Shown here: positions 35,241 through 47,999 of the stretch, one piece after another
Numbering within the stretch: the first letter of the stretch is position 1
Layout of the letters: every line of letters starts with the position of its first letter
Assembly (NCBI RefSeq): GCF_016086655.4
Contig: NC_052136.2
Span: forward strand, 9,114,001 to 9,178,000
Direction of reading: 5' to 3'
DNA length: 64,000 nucleotides
DNA from: Lepeophtheirus salmonis
Lineage: Eukaryota > Arthropoda > Copepoda > Siphonostomatoida > Caligidae
Notes under the pieces: model-generated
Told to the model about the DNA's origin: nothing
What the model saw: only the letters and a program-made list of their open reading frames with translations
Database searches by the model: none
Translations under genes and position numbers: made by a program

Positions 35241-38210
35241 CTATGAAGAAACCAAAAATTCCTAGTCGTATTTTTTTGTGATTAAAACAGAGAATATTTT
35301 CAAAATGCACAGTGGATGGTTTCAGTTTATTATTTTTATTATTTATGGTTGTATACCTATATATGCGTAGTGTTATTCCACTCATCATATAGCAAGGTAC
35401 TCCTATAGGAGGGGTGCATTCCAATTGGTTTTATTTTATCATGCGTGTATGTTACAAACATTTTACCATAACTCATTTCCTTAATATTTAAAAAAATAAA
35501 AAATAGTTTTTGAGCATGACTCACTTATTTATACCCATCATTTGAAAGTATTTCGACTGCAAATTGAGTGTGTCTTACCTCATGACAGAATGACTTTGAT
35601 ATTTTTATGTATCAATTCTTTTTCTAACCAGTTTTTTGTTTATCTTTCTTATAAATAAAAGTCAATAATGAAATTTTTTAAACTTTATAAATAATAATTA
35701 TGATTATTTGAAAAGTATTTTTTCCCAAACTAATTACAGCTTATTTTAATTATATATATTCGTATATACATATCTCCTTGCAAAATTATTCTATTGTACG
35801 TACATCTCTGTGTGAAATAATTGTAAAACATAAAATAAAAAAGCCTGGAAGGCCTATGTACCAAAAAAATACAAATACTTGTTTATTTAGCAAAATATAA
35901 AAATTGCTCATGAACAATTATTACGCTATTTCTTTGGGTTTTTACCTTGAAGGTCCTTTAAGAATCCATTCTCCATGTTACCTTGTCAAGTGACCTTTGG
36001 GAGAGGGAAACAAAGTTAAAGAGTCATAAAAGGCAGTTGAAATTTAACTAATTAGTCTTGGAATATGTTTTACATTTAAAAAAATCCAAATATGTAATTG
36101 CAAATAAAGCTGTAAATATTTTACGATGTCATTTTTTTTTTAAAAGGGAAGCTATTTTTGCAATAGTTAAATGTATTTTTAAAGAGTTTTGAATTAGTAT
36201 ATTTACTGCACTACATATATACGCAAATTGCCTAGCAAAACGTCTTATTCCTCAGGAAGGGTTATTGTACATAGCACAATACATGTGAATGGTCCTTACT
36301 TTTAAATTACTTCGAAATGTTGAAGAAACATATAATCCAAAAATGTTCCTTTTGATAGAAAATGCTCAAACATAAAGTTTCACCAGATTGATCAATGTTT
36401 AGAGGTAGTGCTCAGCTTTTGAAATTGTGAATAAAACTATGGCACATGTTGTCCAAGTAGAGACATTTGTTATTCATAAATAATTTAGATAAATAACCAA
36501 TCTTTCAAAAGTAAACATACTATTTACCTCTTTATAGTGCGTATTTCTTATACAAAAATGACAAATAATTGTACCTATAAAATATGTCCCATTTTCACTC
36601 TTCAAAAAAAAAAAAAAAAGCTTAGAACTTATGTTACAAATAAAGTACAAAAATTTCGGGCTGTATGCAGTACAATAGTATTGTAGTTGTCTATAAGAAT
36701 CTATGAGATTTAAATCCATCTAAGTTAGTTATTTTTTATAGATATTGTTAAGAATTTTAGAATTATCCACGCTCGCCAGGAAGGTATCTTTTTCACATCT
36801 CTATTTATAAAATATTATTTATTTATTTATTATTCCGTTCAAAAACATACATAAAGGGGTCTTTATGTGCGCTCTATTTGAGGTTTTAAATAAAACTGCA
36901 TTAGGTTTATGAAAATATTCCCCCTTAGAACATGCACAGGTGATTTTGATTTTTATATAGAACATGACTTGCAGTTCTATGCATGTTTACAACATTTGAA
37001 TATGTTGCTACATATATTTATGTAAAAGGCTACAGATTCTTTTCAAACAAATACATCTCCCATGACGGCTTAAAAAAATAAAAAATATATATATTATTTT
37101 AACATCAGCATGAAAATCTGTTAATTTTTTGTTTTTTTCCTTAACACATCTTCAATATTAAATGTTTTTTTTCTCATTCATTGACTCTTCGGTTTCTATG
37201 TAGATAAATACCGAATATATTGATGTATAAATATAGAAAGAGAATTTTCAATAACCCTGCATATAATAAAGCCATTCAATTTATGAACACTACGTGCAAA
37301 AATAAATAGTGTTAAAAAGGAGTGAAAGCTAGAATTAAAAAAACGTTCCGGTTATTGGTGTGTACCTATGTATTACTTATTCAATCCTTTTTCATCCCAG
37401 GTGGTGGTGAGGCTCATTGAAGAGGGGTTTTTAGAGGCACGTATGTGCCATTTCCACACAACACGAGGAAAAGAGGATTTATGATACGAGTATATTTATA
37501 TTATTTTTTTTTTTTTTACGATTATTATTATGTTGACTGCGGCACTACTGTTTCGTATTCTTCTCTTTTAAGTATAATAAGGGGATCGACCCACTGCCCT
37601 TTTGAACCCCTCTTTCTTATACTTGTTAGAGAAAAAAATATCTATAAAAAAATATCAACAGAGGATGTATTTCGGAGTACCATGCCAATGGATGTACGTT
37701 AGAGAGGTTCTTAAGAAGGTGCGTAAAAGTACAAAAATGTTTGACCAATATTGACTAATATCTAGGAGTTTTTGCATCTGCTTTGAATTCTCTCATTTTC
37801 ATAATTTTATAGGGGGAAATAACATTTTTAGGCAGTATAAGTTGAAATAAAGCACTTTGTAATATATAACTAATTAAGATGAATTAACAACATTTTAAAA
37901 GTTATTATTTAGTTTTCCCCAAGAAATGATTAATTTTTATAAAAATGGACTGAAAAAGGAGCTCGTTGTTTTTAAATTTTATGACTTATGATCTAAAGAT
38001 TTTTCAAAAAACTTTTTTTCTTAATAAATATATTATATCTCATTTGCTATCCACCTTCTGCAATGTACATTGATACAGTATGGGTAAATTATTCGCATTG
38101 CTAATGGTGGAGTAAATATAACATTTAGATTTATCGATATGTAAATATCGATCAATATGGCTCAAACTTTACATTTCCTCAGTTTTTACCAAACTGAAAG
38201 ATTTTTGGAC
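35240..38210. other. Intronic DNA without a recognised gene
   Basis: AT-rich with homopolymer runs. No exon, RNA or complete element is seen. Confidence 0.4.
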
Positions 38211-38219
38211 TCTATCCAC

Positions 38220-38464
38220 TTAATATTTTCGAAAAAATTTGGAAAAAATTTTGAAAATCCTTAGTTATTCCCAAAAAATTAAATTTCTTGGGAAAAAAAA
38301 TCTATAATACACATTGTTTCAAAGAAAAAAAAAATTAGAAAAAAAAAAAAAAATCAAAAATCCATTGCTTTTTAAAGAAAATCATTTTTTTGGAAATTTT
38401 CTACTAAAAAGAAATAATTCCTTGGTAAACCTCCACTCCAACCAACCCCCTGCAGACGCCTCTA
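38220..38464 (+). mobile_element. Family F right-hand portion
   Basis: The A-rich body with TTGGAAAAAA-type motifs ends CAACCCCCTGCAGACGCCTCTAG, the family F right terminus. No CAGGGGCG left end is found, so the copy is truncated or its left end has decayed. The Lys-rich open frame at 38314-38583 comes from this body. Confidence 0.5.
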
Positions 38465-38550
38465 GAACCGAAAACAAAATCAAATTTAAGAACTACTCTA
38501 TTGTAGATTTTATCATCATTTGTTCATCACTGAATTGTGGTTTACTTATT

Positions 38551-38569
38551 CTCTCTCTCTCTCTCTCTC
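38551..38569. repeat. (CT) microsatellite
   Basis: Nine and a half CT units. Confidence 0.9.
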
Positions 38570-38796
38570 ATGGGTACCCATGAGTAATTGGAGTAATTAT
38601 CTCTGCTTTTCTCCCCTACTTCCTCAAATAATTATGCGCCTCTCTTCAAAACGGATGTGATTCGAGTCAACAAACAAGTTGATTACGAACACAGAACCAA
38701 CCATTCCCTTCTTTTAAATGACCTTTGTATGTGAAAAAAAACAACAAGAACAAAACTTAATTTCAAAAAACATATATACATATGTAGTTATGTATA

Positions 38797-40090
38797 TTAA
38801 TTTTGACAGGTAAACCTGCATGTACGTATATTTTTTGTGAATGGCAATAAGGCATAGAGAAAATGGCATATTTATCTATTTTACATCTTGAATTTGAATA
38901 ACCGGAAATATGAATATACTGAATAACGAACCTTATGGGCATTGTATTAGTAGAAGTAATGATTTTTTCATAAAATGGCAATGATTTAGTTTGCATTAAA
39001 GTTTATAATTGATTTTGAATTTTAACAATCAGTCATCAAATTGAAGTAATTATAAGTAAATTCGGCAACCCTCATAATAACGTAGGGGATATACTCATAT
39101 AACTGAGTTAAATGTAGTGCTTAAAATCGTTAGTTTTTTGGGCATGTTAAAAAAAAAAAAAAAAAAAGATTGACATGGAAACCTTAACAATTTGAAGAAT
39201 GTTTTGGAGGGGATCCACTACAATCAGCTGTGACAAGGGAGAAGGGAGAGAAGGCAAATAATAAGGGCATTGGCAAGAATTATGCCGTTATCGATCTTTA
39301 ATTCTACTTTGAGTCCAACAAGGACTTACAATTTCGTAATCCGCTACAAATCCTCAAATTTATTCTCCTTATTTATACGTACACACAAATTTTCAACCAG
39401 ATTTTGAATATAACTGAATGTAGTAGGAAAGGATGTTCACTACTCAGGAGTTAAATAAAAATTACAGTATCTGAGGAAAAGAAAATTCATTCTTAAGATG
39501 ACCAATTATAAAAACAGTCATGCAAAAAATACACACGATTTACATTGCTAGTTATATAGACATTTTAGTTCTAGGGTATTTTCTTTCTTCAACTTTCTTA
39601 TAAAATAATGATTATTCCGTTTGAAATACAGATTTTACGCAATTTTGAATTTTAGCAATACAAATAAGTGAGTTCTCCTATTTCATATATATTTCTGACT
39701 TCACATCAGACATCATAAATATAGCTTGAAATATTGGCTTGTCTTCATAATTTTATTAAACAAAAAATAAACCTCAGAAAATACTAACAAAAAATATATT
39801 TGATGAATAGATTAAAAATTGAAATTTTTCATGAGCACTGAAATGTGCTAATTCAGACACACATAATATGATGATTATTTTTTTTTTTCATAGTTAAAAT
39901 CACTAAAACCTTTCCCACAAATCATTAAATTCAAAACATCTTCAAAAATTGTCCTTGTTGCACTAAAATGGATTGGTTTAGTCAAAAAAGTAAACAATAT
40001 AAAGTATTAATTTTGACAGGTAAACCTGGGCATACGTAATTTTTTTGTGAGTAACAAAGCATAGTTTCAAATTACATTATGTATTTATCA
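38797..40090 (+). repeat. Direct repeat pair about 1210 bases apart
   Basis: ATTAATTTTGACAGGTAAAC then CTG at 38797 and 40007 is followed in both by a T-ACGTA-TTTTTTTGTGA step and a GCATAG string. The first 20 or so bases are identical, so the duplication is fairly recent or conserved. The segment between holds a family D2 copy (39170-39330). Confidence 0.6.
39170..39330 (+). repeat. Family D2 repeat
   Basis: GGAAACCTTAACAATTTGAAG, GTTTTGGAGGGGATCC, CAGCTGTGACAAGG and TTCTACTTTGAGTCCAACAA correspond in order to 24838-25015. Confidence 0.5.
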
Positions 40091-40139
40091 ATTACACATA
40101 TCTTTTCTACATACTAACTACGATGACAACCCTTTTAAT

Positions 40140-40169
40140 TTATTGTTTTTATGTTATTACAGGTAAGAA
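40140..40169 (+). promoter_or_regulatory. Candidate recursive-splicing ratchet point
   Basis: TTTATTGTTTTTATGTTATT leads into ACAG|GTAAGA with the boundary at 40162/40163. Like the site at 11322, it joins a 3' splice site directly to a 5' splice site with no exon between, on the same strand. The pyrimidine tract is shorter and interrupted by A, so it is weaker than the first. It would divide the intron about 28.8 kb beyond the first site. Confidence 0.5.
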
Positions 40170-41315
40170 CGTCTTTGCATCATTAAGTACATCTGAAGGA
40201 GCGGAATTGTTTGTTTTCTTTAAAGTACTCCCGCATAGTTTACGGGTCCATATTGCCTACCAAATAGTAATAAAGGAAGGGGTGGAAACCCTTTAAAAAT
40301 ATCTTGATCTCCATTTATACTTCTGTTGTACATCTCTTTCACTTTTAAACTGTCTATGAACTTTATATATAAATGTTTATATAGGCACATTAATTTCTTT
40401 GGAAGTGACCTTTCTCTTTGACGTAAAATTATTATTATTAAATAATAATGAAACAATAGATGAAATCTTGAAAATAAATATAGAAATTGTACAAATCATT
40501 CTTTGAGGAAAAGGTTCTCTCTCTTCTATATATATATTTATATATATATGTTTAATGGAACTTGTGACCAGTCATACTTGTACTAAAAAAAAACCTTATC
40601 TTTGCAACTTGATTCTTCACAATACATCTAGTTGTTACTAAGAAATGAATATCAAGGTCTTGAATAAATAATAATAATTAATTATCAATTATGACTCTAA
40701 CTCATTAATTAACTAAATGTCAGGTTATTTATATAAGCTATATATATGCATAAGTAGGTAGGCATGTCTGTATATGCCTATATATAAACATACATAGGTA
40801 TTTATGCATAGGCCAAAAAACTGCTACTTAAGATGAAGGAAATAAAATAGATACTTAAGAAGGGATTTTTACGCATGTTTTGTAATAATTCCCTGAACGC
40901 CCATAGTTGATTACGTATGGCATTCTGTGCTCCTGAGTGAATGTGCTATATAACTAAGCTAATGGCCAATTTCTAGCTTAAAGAATAAATAGTGTCAAGT
41001 TACGTGAGTACATAACAGTTCTACCTTGGATTACGAGTTCAATAGAACTTTTTGAAAGATGTGTTCCATCAACTAAAACAACAATTAGCTCCCTTCTTCA
41101 TAGTAAATATTTAACCATCTGTAATCAATTATTAAGGATTATATACAAAGGAGGCCTTCGGCAATGAATATTTTAGATGTGGCAAATGGGGAAATTTTTG
41201 CAATTATAAAAATATGGAAGAAAAAGCGTACCTCGTGTAATAAAAAATTATCAAGATCTCAAAGCACAGCCATTATTCAAAACTTTTAAAGTTTAACAAT
41301 TTACAAAAAATTCGG

Positions 41316-41530
41316 GATGACTTTTTTTTTATAAAAGACGTATTTGTCGACATTTTTTTTTTTTTTTTTACAAAATTCATATTTTAGGATGACCTTTTTC
41401 TATAAAAGACGTATTTGTTCACCTTTTAAAAAAAATTCTCGTGGATCACCTTCTTCAATAAAAAAACGAATATGTGGACCTTTTTAACATAGACCATATT
41501 TTTGGATGACCTTTTTTAATAAAAACCCTC
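41316..41530 (+). repeat. Tandem array of four units of about 55-70 bases
   Basis: GGATGACCTTTTTCTATAAA then AGACGTATTTGT recurs near 41316, 41388, 41443 and 41503 with substitutions and length changes. A hAT-like end follows at once. Confidence 0.65.
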
Positions 41531-41554
41531 ATAAGCCCCCACTTAAGACTCACC

Positions 41555-41606
41555 ATACCCCTAGAGGGGAGTTTGCGAACCACAGTTTGAAACCATTGGT
41601 CAATAA
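41555..41606 (+). mobile_element. hAT-like right terminus
   Basis: CCCCTAGAGGGGAGTTTGCG then AACCACAGTTTGAAACCATTGGTC. Its reverse, ...TTTCAAACTGTGGTTCGCAA..., is the common end signature of hAT (Charlie-type) elements. A related CCACAGTTTGAGACCCTGGTC is at 63796-63816. The tandem array just upstream may be the subterminal repeats of the same element. Confidence 0.4.
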
Positions 41607-42171
41607 GAAGAGGCTGAAGAGTTTTCTCATCTTTTTTCTCGTCTGGGGGAAGGTAATTGTCCTCTTTGAAGGTGGGAAACCACTAACTAATCATGTGTCA
41701 TCATTTTATAAATCGAAATGAAGACATTATCTTTGCTAAAACACTCTTAATTTGAAGATTTACTGTATTTTCAAAGTTATGTAATCAAGGAGACTTCTGT
41801 TGAAATTAGGATTTTTTTTTTTTTGTTTCTTAATTTTTAAAGAGAGAGAATCTAAATGGATAAAGGGATTCTACATTTTTAATGGATTCTCTTGTTCTTC
41901 CTTTGATTGTCTCATCTCTTCATAATGTACCTACACGTTTTATAAGAATAAAGAATGAAAAAAAATACAAGGCTTTTAAGAGATATCTACCTCTATATGT
42001 ATGTAAGTTATTGGGTTAACCTCTTCACAAAAGAATAGAAAACTTACTTACTTAGAGTAATAGTGGATAATATTCCCTCATAGGATGTATAAAAGGTACA
42101 TCTCAGATTCTTGAAATATTTCTTTAACTTAGTACTTACTTTGATCAAATGTATTTTGTATGTAAAAGAAC

Positions 42172-42760
42172 TAGAGTTGGGCTTCAATATTACTCGAACT
42201 CGAAAAAAACTGTTTATGAGAGAAATAAAATATTTTTTCCTTCTCTCTTTCTACATCTCTCTCTGTATTTCTCCTCTTCCCCCTTCGGCTCTCTGTTTCT
42301 TTTATCCTACCTTCATTTTTTGTTTCTATTCCACTCTATTCAGCCCTGCAACGCGGGAACCCTCTGCTTGTAGATGAATATTATCGAAAAATAAAAATTA
42401 TATTTAAAAAAAAAAGAATAATATGATATGTAGTGATGCAGAATAACTAGACAACATGGCATTTGGGTGCCTAAACTAATTTAATTCATACCCTATTGTG
42501 ATTAATTGTTTATAGATAATACAACCTTTTGAATAATTTCCTATTCTGCAAACAGTTTTTGTCTCTAAGACTACTCACATTATTTGACTAAAAAGAATTG
42601 ACCGCCGTATTGAGAGAGGCGAACTGACTTAATGATTGGAATATGATTTTATCGGTTCAATGAAAAAATATACATCTTCGCCAGAGGCCTTGGCTCAAAT
42701 TCGACTTGATTCCAATACCAAAAACTCGAACTGGATAGTTATAACTCAAATCCAACACTA
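42172..42760 (+). mobile_element. Family A-type element (589 bases)
   Basis: Begins TAGAGTTGGGCTTC with ACTCGAACTCG, and ends with CTCGAACTGG and CTCAAATCCAACACTA, so the arms are inverted relatives (TAG-GTTGG / CCAACACTA). Two overlapping open frames within are AT/CT-driven and have no motif. Confidence 0.5.
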
Positions 42761-43149
42761 AAAAGTACATGTCTACTAGATATACGCACACAATTTATAC
42801 TTGTTTGCTCAATCGTGTGGAATTTCTCTCCATTTCAAAATATGTATAATGTACAAGTAGAATTCATGTGTAGCCATATTATTAAAAGCAATCCGTCGGT
42901 CATATTATACATATATATCTTGTATACTAGTGGTGTGTACCTACATAAAGATATATGTATATTCTTATAGGTTCATATTCATTGCAAAATATGTACGTAC
43001 GTGTTTATCTCGAATAAATCAAGAAAAAAACATAGAGTCCAGTTATTTTACGATTCAATGTATGTATGTACATCATATTGTTATGAAGTCCCCCATATAT
43101 GTCTATTATGAAGTAAGTCAGGTCTTCTTTCGGACACTTTGAATAGTGT

Positions 43150-43345
43150 CCTAGCAGTAGTACAGAGTCCGGACTCGAGTCCTTTTTCATGAACTCGGAC
43201 ACGTCTCAGACTTGTACTTGAGTCTATATTTTAAAAAATTGCAACTCGGCTTGATCTCACTCTGAGAGACTCGTCACTTGACTTGGATTCTATAGCTAAG
43301 ACTCTCAACTCCACTCGAGCTGAAAAGCTATTTTATACTGAACTC
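43150..43345 (+). repeat. Family D repeat (GAGTC/GACTC-rich)
   Basis: AGAGTCCGGACTCGAGTCC, TTGAGTCTATATTTTAAAAA and TTGCAACTCGGCTTGATC correspond to 24630-24675. Confidence 0.5.
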
Positions 43346-44033
43346 AAGAAAAGCCTCTTAACTAAGGACTTTATATATGGATTTGAAAGGAGCATAATAA
43401 TTATATATTATTATTATGAAGCCCATAGCAGTCTATTGTAAATTAAGTAAGTCATCGTTACTTTTAAATAGCTCTCATTTTGACACGGAAAATTTTAAAG
43501 AAATTTACACTCCCCTGAATTCCAGTTTTTTTTCAGATATACATATATTTATATGTTGAATTGACAAATATTTTAAATTAAGATCAAATTGTCGATTAGT
43601 GACAATATTGTAATTGGCCATTTGACTGTAAAAATGGACTTCTATAACCATTTTTTAGAGGTCAAAGACTGGTAATGTCCGTGTAATGGAAACTCTCATC
43701 AATACATTATACAAGATGGTACATAAAAGTACTTAATGCATAGAGCTTCTATTAAAAATACGAAAATTAAAAAGGACCTACATATATTTTGGTCAATATG
43801 AGATAATGAAAATTTTGTGCTCTATCTATAGGATATCTCTTGAGACAATTTTTTAAACAAAAAATGAGATTAGTACGCCCTGCTGTTATATTTAACGAGT
43901 CTTTTTTTTTTTTTTTTTTAATTACTTGCTTCAAGACAATCTTCTTCTTACAAAGAAGAGAATAAAAGTTTACAACCCTCGTATGTGTATTATTATGACC
44001 CATACATGCTAATTTTGAAATCCATGTAAGTAT

Positions 44034-44997
44034 TAGTGATGGATTTTAGTCTCGAAATCTCAGGCCGGTTTGAGACACGTGTAAACATGGGTTTGCTTTT
44101 TTTTTTTTACTTTTGAACATTCTAAACATTGATTGCTTGAATTTGAATAAGCTCTTGTTAGGATTCTGTGAATATTTCTTAGCAATTATTGAATATATAA
44201 TAAGTCCATAATGATTGGTGAGCCAAAACTTACTAAACTGCGAAAAATGTAATTTTTATGGAATCAAGAAAAGATAACTCCAAACCAATTTGTTACTACT
44301 TTAAATACTATATTTTTTATTCAATATGTCTTCCTCAACAAGCAACAAGCACTGGACACGCTGGCAAATAGATGAGAAGCTCTTGACGATGAATCCCGTG
44401 TAATACCATACTGTCATGATTGCAGCTCGAAGCGAATCCAAATTTGGATGAGAGATACTCCAGACATTCTTCTCCATACTACAAAGTCCAGGGACAGCTG
44501 TAAGGACTGGAGGAGGCCACATGGAGACTTGCCAAAAGTCAGCCATATTGTTGCTCCAGAAAATATTTCTGGCTCTATGGGGCTGTAATGGATTCTGCAG
44601 CCTTCTTAGTACCAACAGCGATGAGATCGCACACTTGTCCGGCACTTTTATACTTAGTAACATGGGCCTGAAGACGCCCCTGAGCTGAGTAATGAAACCT
44701 CGTAATTAAAAATAAAGAAGACAAAATCACTATTTAATACTACTACAAGTTTTGGGTCCTCACTCCGTAGTCGGAGAGATGAATTGGTTGATTGCTGCAA
44801 ACTGATTTTGAGGCTTTTTTCTGTTTCTTTTTTAAAGAAAGGTTGCAAGGGTAAGTATATGCAGCGGCGGTTGATACAATGAATGCTACATATTATGTCT
44901 GTGATTGAGATGATCTTGACCGAAATATCATTGTAGAATAAGTTTCTTAAAGGCAAACTGAAAAAAATAATCCTTCTCGGACTGAGTCGCAACACTA
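44034..44997 (+). mobile_element. Composite family A/E element carrying a transposase tail
   Basis: The left end TAGTGATGGATTTTAGTC with GGCCGGTTTGAGAC and the right end CGGACTGAGTCGCAACACTA fit family A. The flanks inside carry family E blocks (AACATTGATTGCTTGAATTT at about 44135, and GAGGCTTTTTTCTGTTTC at about 44809). The middle is a minus-strand transposase remnant. The arrangement suggests either a decayed autonomous member or a mariner fragment nested in a non-autonomous one. Confidence 0.55.
44301..44663 (-). pseudogene. Mariner/Tc1-type transposase C-terminal remnant
   Basis: The minus-strand frame reads NNMADFWQVSMWPP, then HPNLDSLRAAI, then FIVKSFSSICQRVQ and a VEEDIL end. This is the usual order for the end of arthropod mariner-like transposases (WPPSSPD, HPN-DSL-AAI, and a closing RR-E--I-A-GG-IE block). 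The catalytic third-Asp region is only seen after a frameshift (LSLDFVVW in another frame). The N-terminal DNA-binding part and the first two catalytic Asp are absent. Non-functional. It corresponds closely to the remnant at 56180-56443. Confidence 0.7.
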
Positions 44998-45560
44998 GTA
45001 TGTTTATATGTACCTCATCATGATCTACGCGAAACCAAGCATATGTGTGTATCTACTTAAGCATAACATATATGGTTAATGGCTAATCACTGCCCTGCTT
45101 CCTCTTTACTTTAATGAATTTAGTTGAGTCCTTTTATGTGTCTTATCTTTTCCACTTATTATTTATTTTTAAAGACATTACTTTACGAAAAATATCTTCT
45201 TCTTTCTTTTAAGTAGAAAAATATCGTAAAAAAAATATAGAGTAAACAGACGAATATAATTTTAAGGGTCTTAACCTATACGTAGGTACACACTACATAT
45301 ATAAATACCCATAATAAACAGTCTCAAAAAATTTCACTTGAAATGGGCGTAACACAATTGAAAAAAAAAAAAACCACCTCATAATAAAAACTTTTAAGAA
45401 GTAAAAAACTTTCTTCTTTTTGAAGACAAAAAAAAAAAGTCATTTCCTCTCAGACTATGAGGGTTCTTTGAGAGAAGGGGCTGCCCCCCGTCTATTTGAA
45501 CAATAGAACCAACTTGCAAATTGTATAATATAGATAAATGTTCCGAATTTAATTAAATAT

Positions 45561-45901
45561 TAGTGTTGATATGGGATCCAAAAGTAGTTTTGTAGTTTGG
45601 TTTTAAGGGATTTTATCTAGACCGATTTGAACGGAAATTTAATCGCTTTCAAATCATGGGCGGATTTTCTCCCATTTCACGATAAACTATAAACACCGTA
45701 TGCCGTTTTTGAAGCGATGTTCATAATTTGGAATCACCCATGACGTCATCCATGATTCATTTATTAAATCAATCTAGATCGAACATTGAATTTCATTGTG
45801 TATGTTTGGAACAATCTAGACGAACTAGTTCGTTCCAATAAAAGTTATAATGATCTCAGACCGGTCCAAGATTTTTCAAATCGAAACGTAACAATATTAA
45901 A
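45561..45901 (+). mobile_element. Family A copy (about 340 bases)
   Basis: Begins TAGTGTTGATATGGGATCC, contains ATGACGTCATCCATGATTCA and CTCAGACCGGTCCAAGATT, and ends near CGTAACAATATTAAA in a decayed right end. Confidence 0.5.
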
Positions 45902-46414
45902 TATATATTCGGTAATGCCTTTTACATATTTGCGAGTGTATCCGAACAACAAGTGCTGCTCGTTCCCAATTCTGATCAATTCTTGACTAATTGATTTGTT
46001 GGTTCGTTCCCACTTCTAGTGGCTCACTTGAATAAAGGGACTCGAATCATTAACAATTGAGAGGATATTGATAAGAGAACGATAATAATTATAATTGTTG
46101 ATCAATATATACTCTCAATATATTTTATGTATTGAAACCTTCTCCTATTGTTCGTTATCCAAGGGTTTACTGTAGAATGTACATATTGGAAATATGTATA
46201 AGTAAGATCTAAGTATGTACATAGGTGCGTCATCAGTGATGGCTTGAGGTCACAAATGCGTCTGGGTTGGTTTTTTTTTCTCTTTATTTTTCTATTAAAA
46301 GAAAATGATTAAAAAACAGATAGGCATTATTTTATAACCATTCGATCTTAATGATTTTCCTTGCACTGACGGTTACTCCTACCTTTATGGACCCTGCTTA
46401 AAGTTCTCCTCAAA

Positions 46415-46437
46415 GTGTGTGTGTGTGTGTGTGTGTG
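46415..46437. repeat. (GT) microsatellite
   Basis: About 11.5 GT units. Confidence 0.9.
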
Positions 46438-47257
46438 CTGAATATGACCCAACCATTTGTTTAAAGATATGTACACACAGAGGGTACGTATAATAAACAA
46501 AACAGTTTACTTTTCTTAATGGAAAAATGTACAATTTTATTTGTTAAATTCGTTCATAATCGGATTACCTTTTTATATCGTATGTTGTACCTAGGTACAA
46601 CTTTGTATTTATGTATGTTATTTTTTTCATCCCTACCTACCTTGTATTATATTTTATACTAAAAGTCTATTATATCCACAGAACCATGTTCCTTGGTGGA
46701 TTAAAAAGGAATTCGAGCAACTGGTAATTCTATACAATATATATTAAACTGCTTACAAAGGAAGAATTCAATTAATAATATTCATTCCAACAACTGACTC
46801 TGTAGGCTTTTGTATTATAAAGACTTTAAGATTACATGGGTACAGGGTTTATATATATAACCCCACGATAACCATCGCACTTTGTCAAGATCATAAATAT
46901 TTTTTTGTTTTTATTATTATAGTTTGATAGGTGGATAATTGTCTTGTTATATTTTGTACGTATATAAATATGGTAGCAATTAGTTTTCCATGGATTTTAT
47001 TTCTTTATTTATTAATTCAATGCTTTAAAAAATCCATTGTTTATTTAAAGGAATTGACGAAAAATAAATGATTTCCCTTTCATATACAAAAATTGCAATT
47101 TTTTTAAACAATTTTAGATGTTTTTTATGTGACATGTTACTCATGTAATGCCTTATCAATTCTAAATATTATAATGATACCAATATGTTTATACCGGTTA
47201 CCGTACCAAAATAAGTATTGATATTTGTGTAGATTTCCATATTTTTCTTATATTAAA

Positions 47258-47278
47258 ATATATATATATATATATATG
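47258..47278. repeat. (AT) microsatellite
   Basis: About ten AT units. Confidence 0.85.
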
Positions 47279-47649
47279 GCAAAAATGTAATTAAGGGAGG
47301 TCACAGCGTTTTTGTTTGGAATGGGAGCTATCACAGCAATTTCAAGGGGTTTCATTTATAAAAGACAGTTTTAAATTCTATTGAATTTATCAAAAACAAT
47401 TTTGTTTGAATTGAGAATGGGTCAGAGAGCTACATCATCGGTAGGACTTTTTTTAAATTATATTTTTAATTTTCCTTTAATTTGTCAGATGAAGGTACAC
47501 AGATCAAATATAAGTAAACATTAAAGTATTTCATTAATTACTCCATCTGATCTAGGCATTATCTTTAAACTCATTATAAACAACGTATATTTTCTTCTCT
47601 AAGGAGCTTCTGTGAATCGAATCTACAGACAATGAGTTTGAAAGAATAA

Positions 47650-47965
47650 TTAATCCAGACCCTGTTGTCTTCTAAACTATATTGCTCCATTTAAGTGGTT
47701 TTATTTTAGGGCGATTTGCACTGATATTTCGGACTGTGGACGAAAATTTAATCATTTTTCAAACCAGTGGATTGTTTTTTTCCGTATCGCTTATGGAAAA
47801 GTGTTCTTCGGTATACTGGAGATACAGTGCAGCCGACGTACAAACTATATTGTACAAATCATTTATTTTAATGAGGTAATGGTTCCCATAAAAATTTAGT
47901 CAATAACGTTTTAAATGCGTATATTTCCCGGTACAACTATAGCACCGAGATACCGAACAACACTA
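47650..47965 (+). mobile_element. Decayed family A-type right half
   Basis: Ends CCGAGATACCGAACAACACTA, a family A-like right terminus. GACTGTGGACGAAAATTTAATC and a GTACCAAAAT-like step upstream recall the 45561 copy. The left end is uncertain. Confidence 0.35.
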
Positions 47966-47999
47966 ATATAATTTATTCATTTATCACTCTTTTTTTACA

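Larger units (their letters stand above)
46000..47580. other. Intronic DNA without a recognised gene
   Basis: Contains a (GT) microsatellite at 46415-46437 and an (AT) run at 47258-47278. No exon is seen. Confidence 0.4.

Noticed and set aside
38314..38583. Lys/Phe-rich open frame
   Set aside because: Comes from the family F A-rich body and the CT microsatellite.
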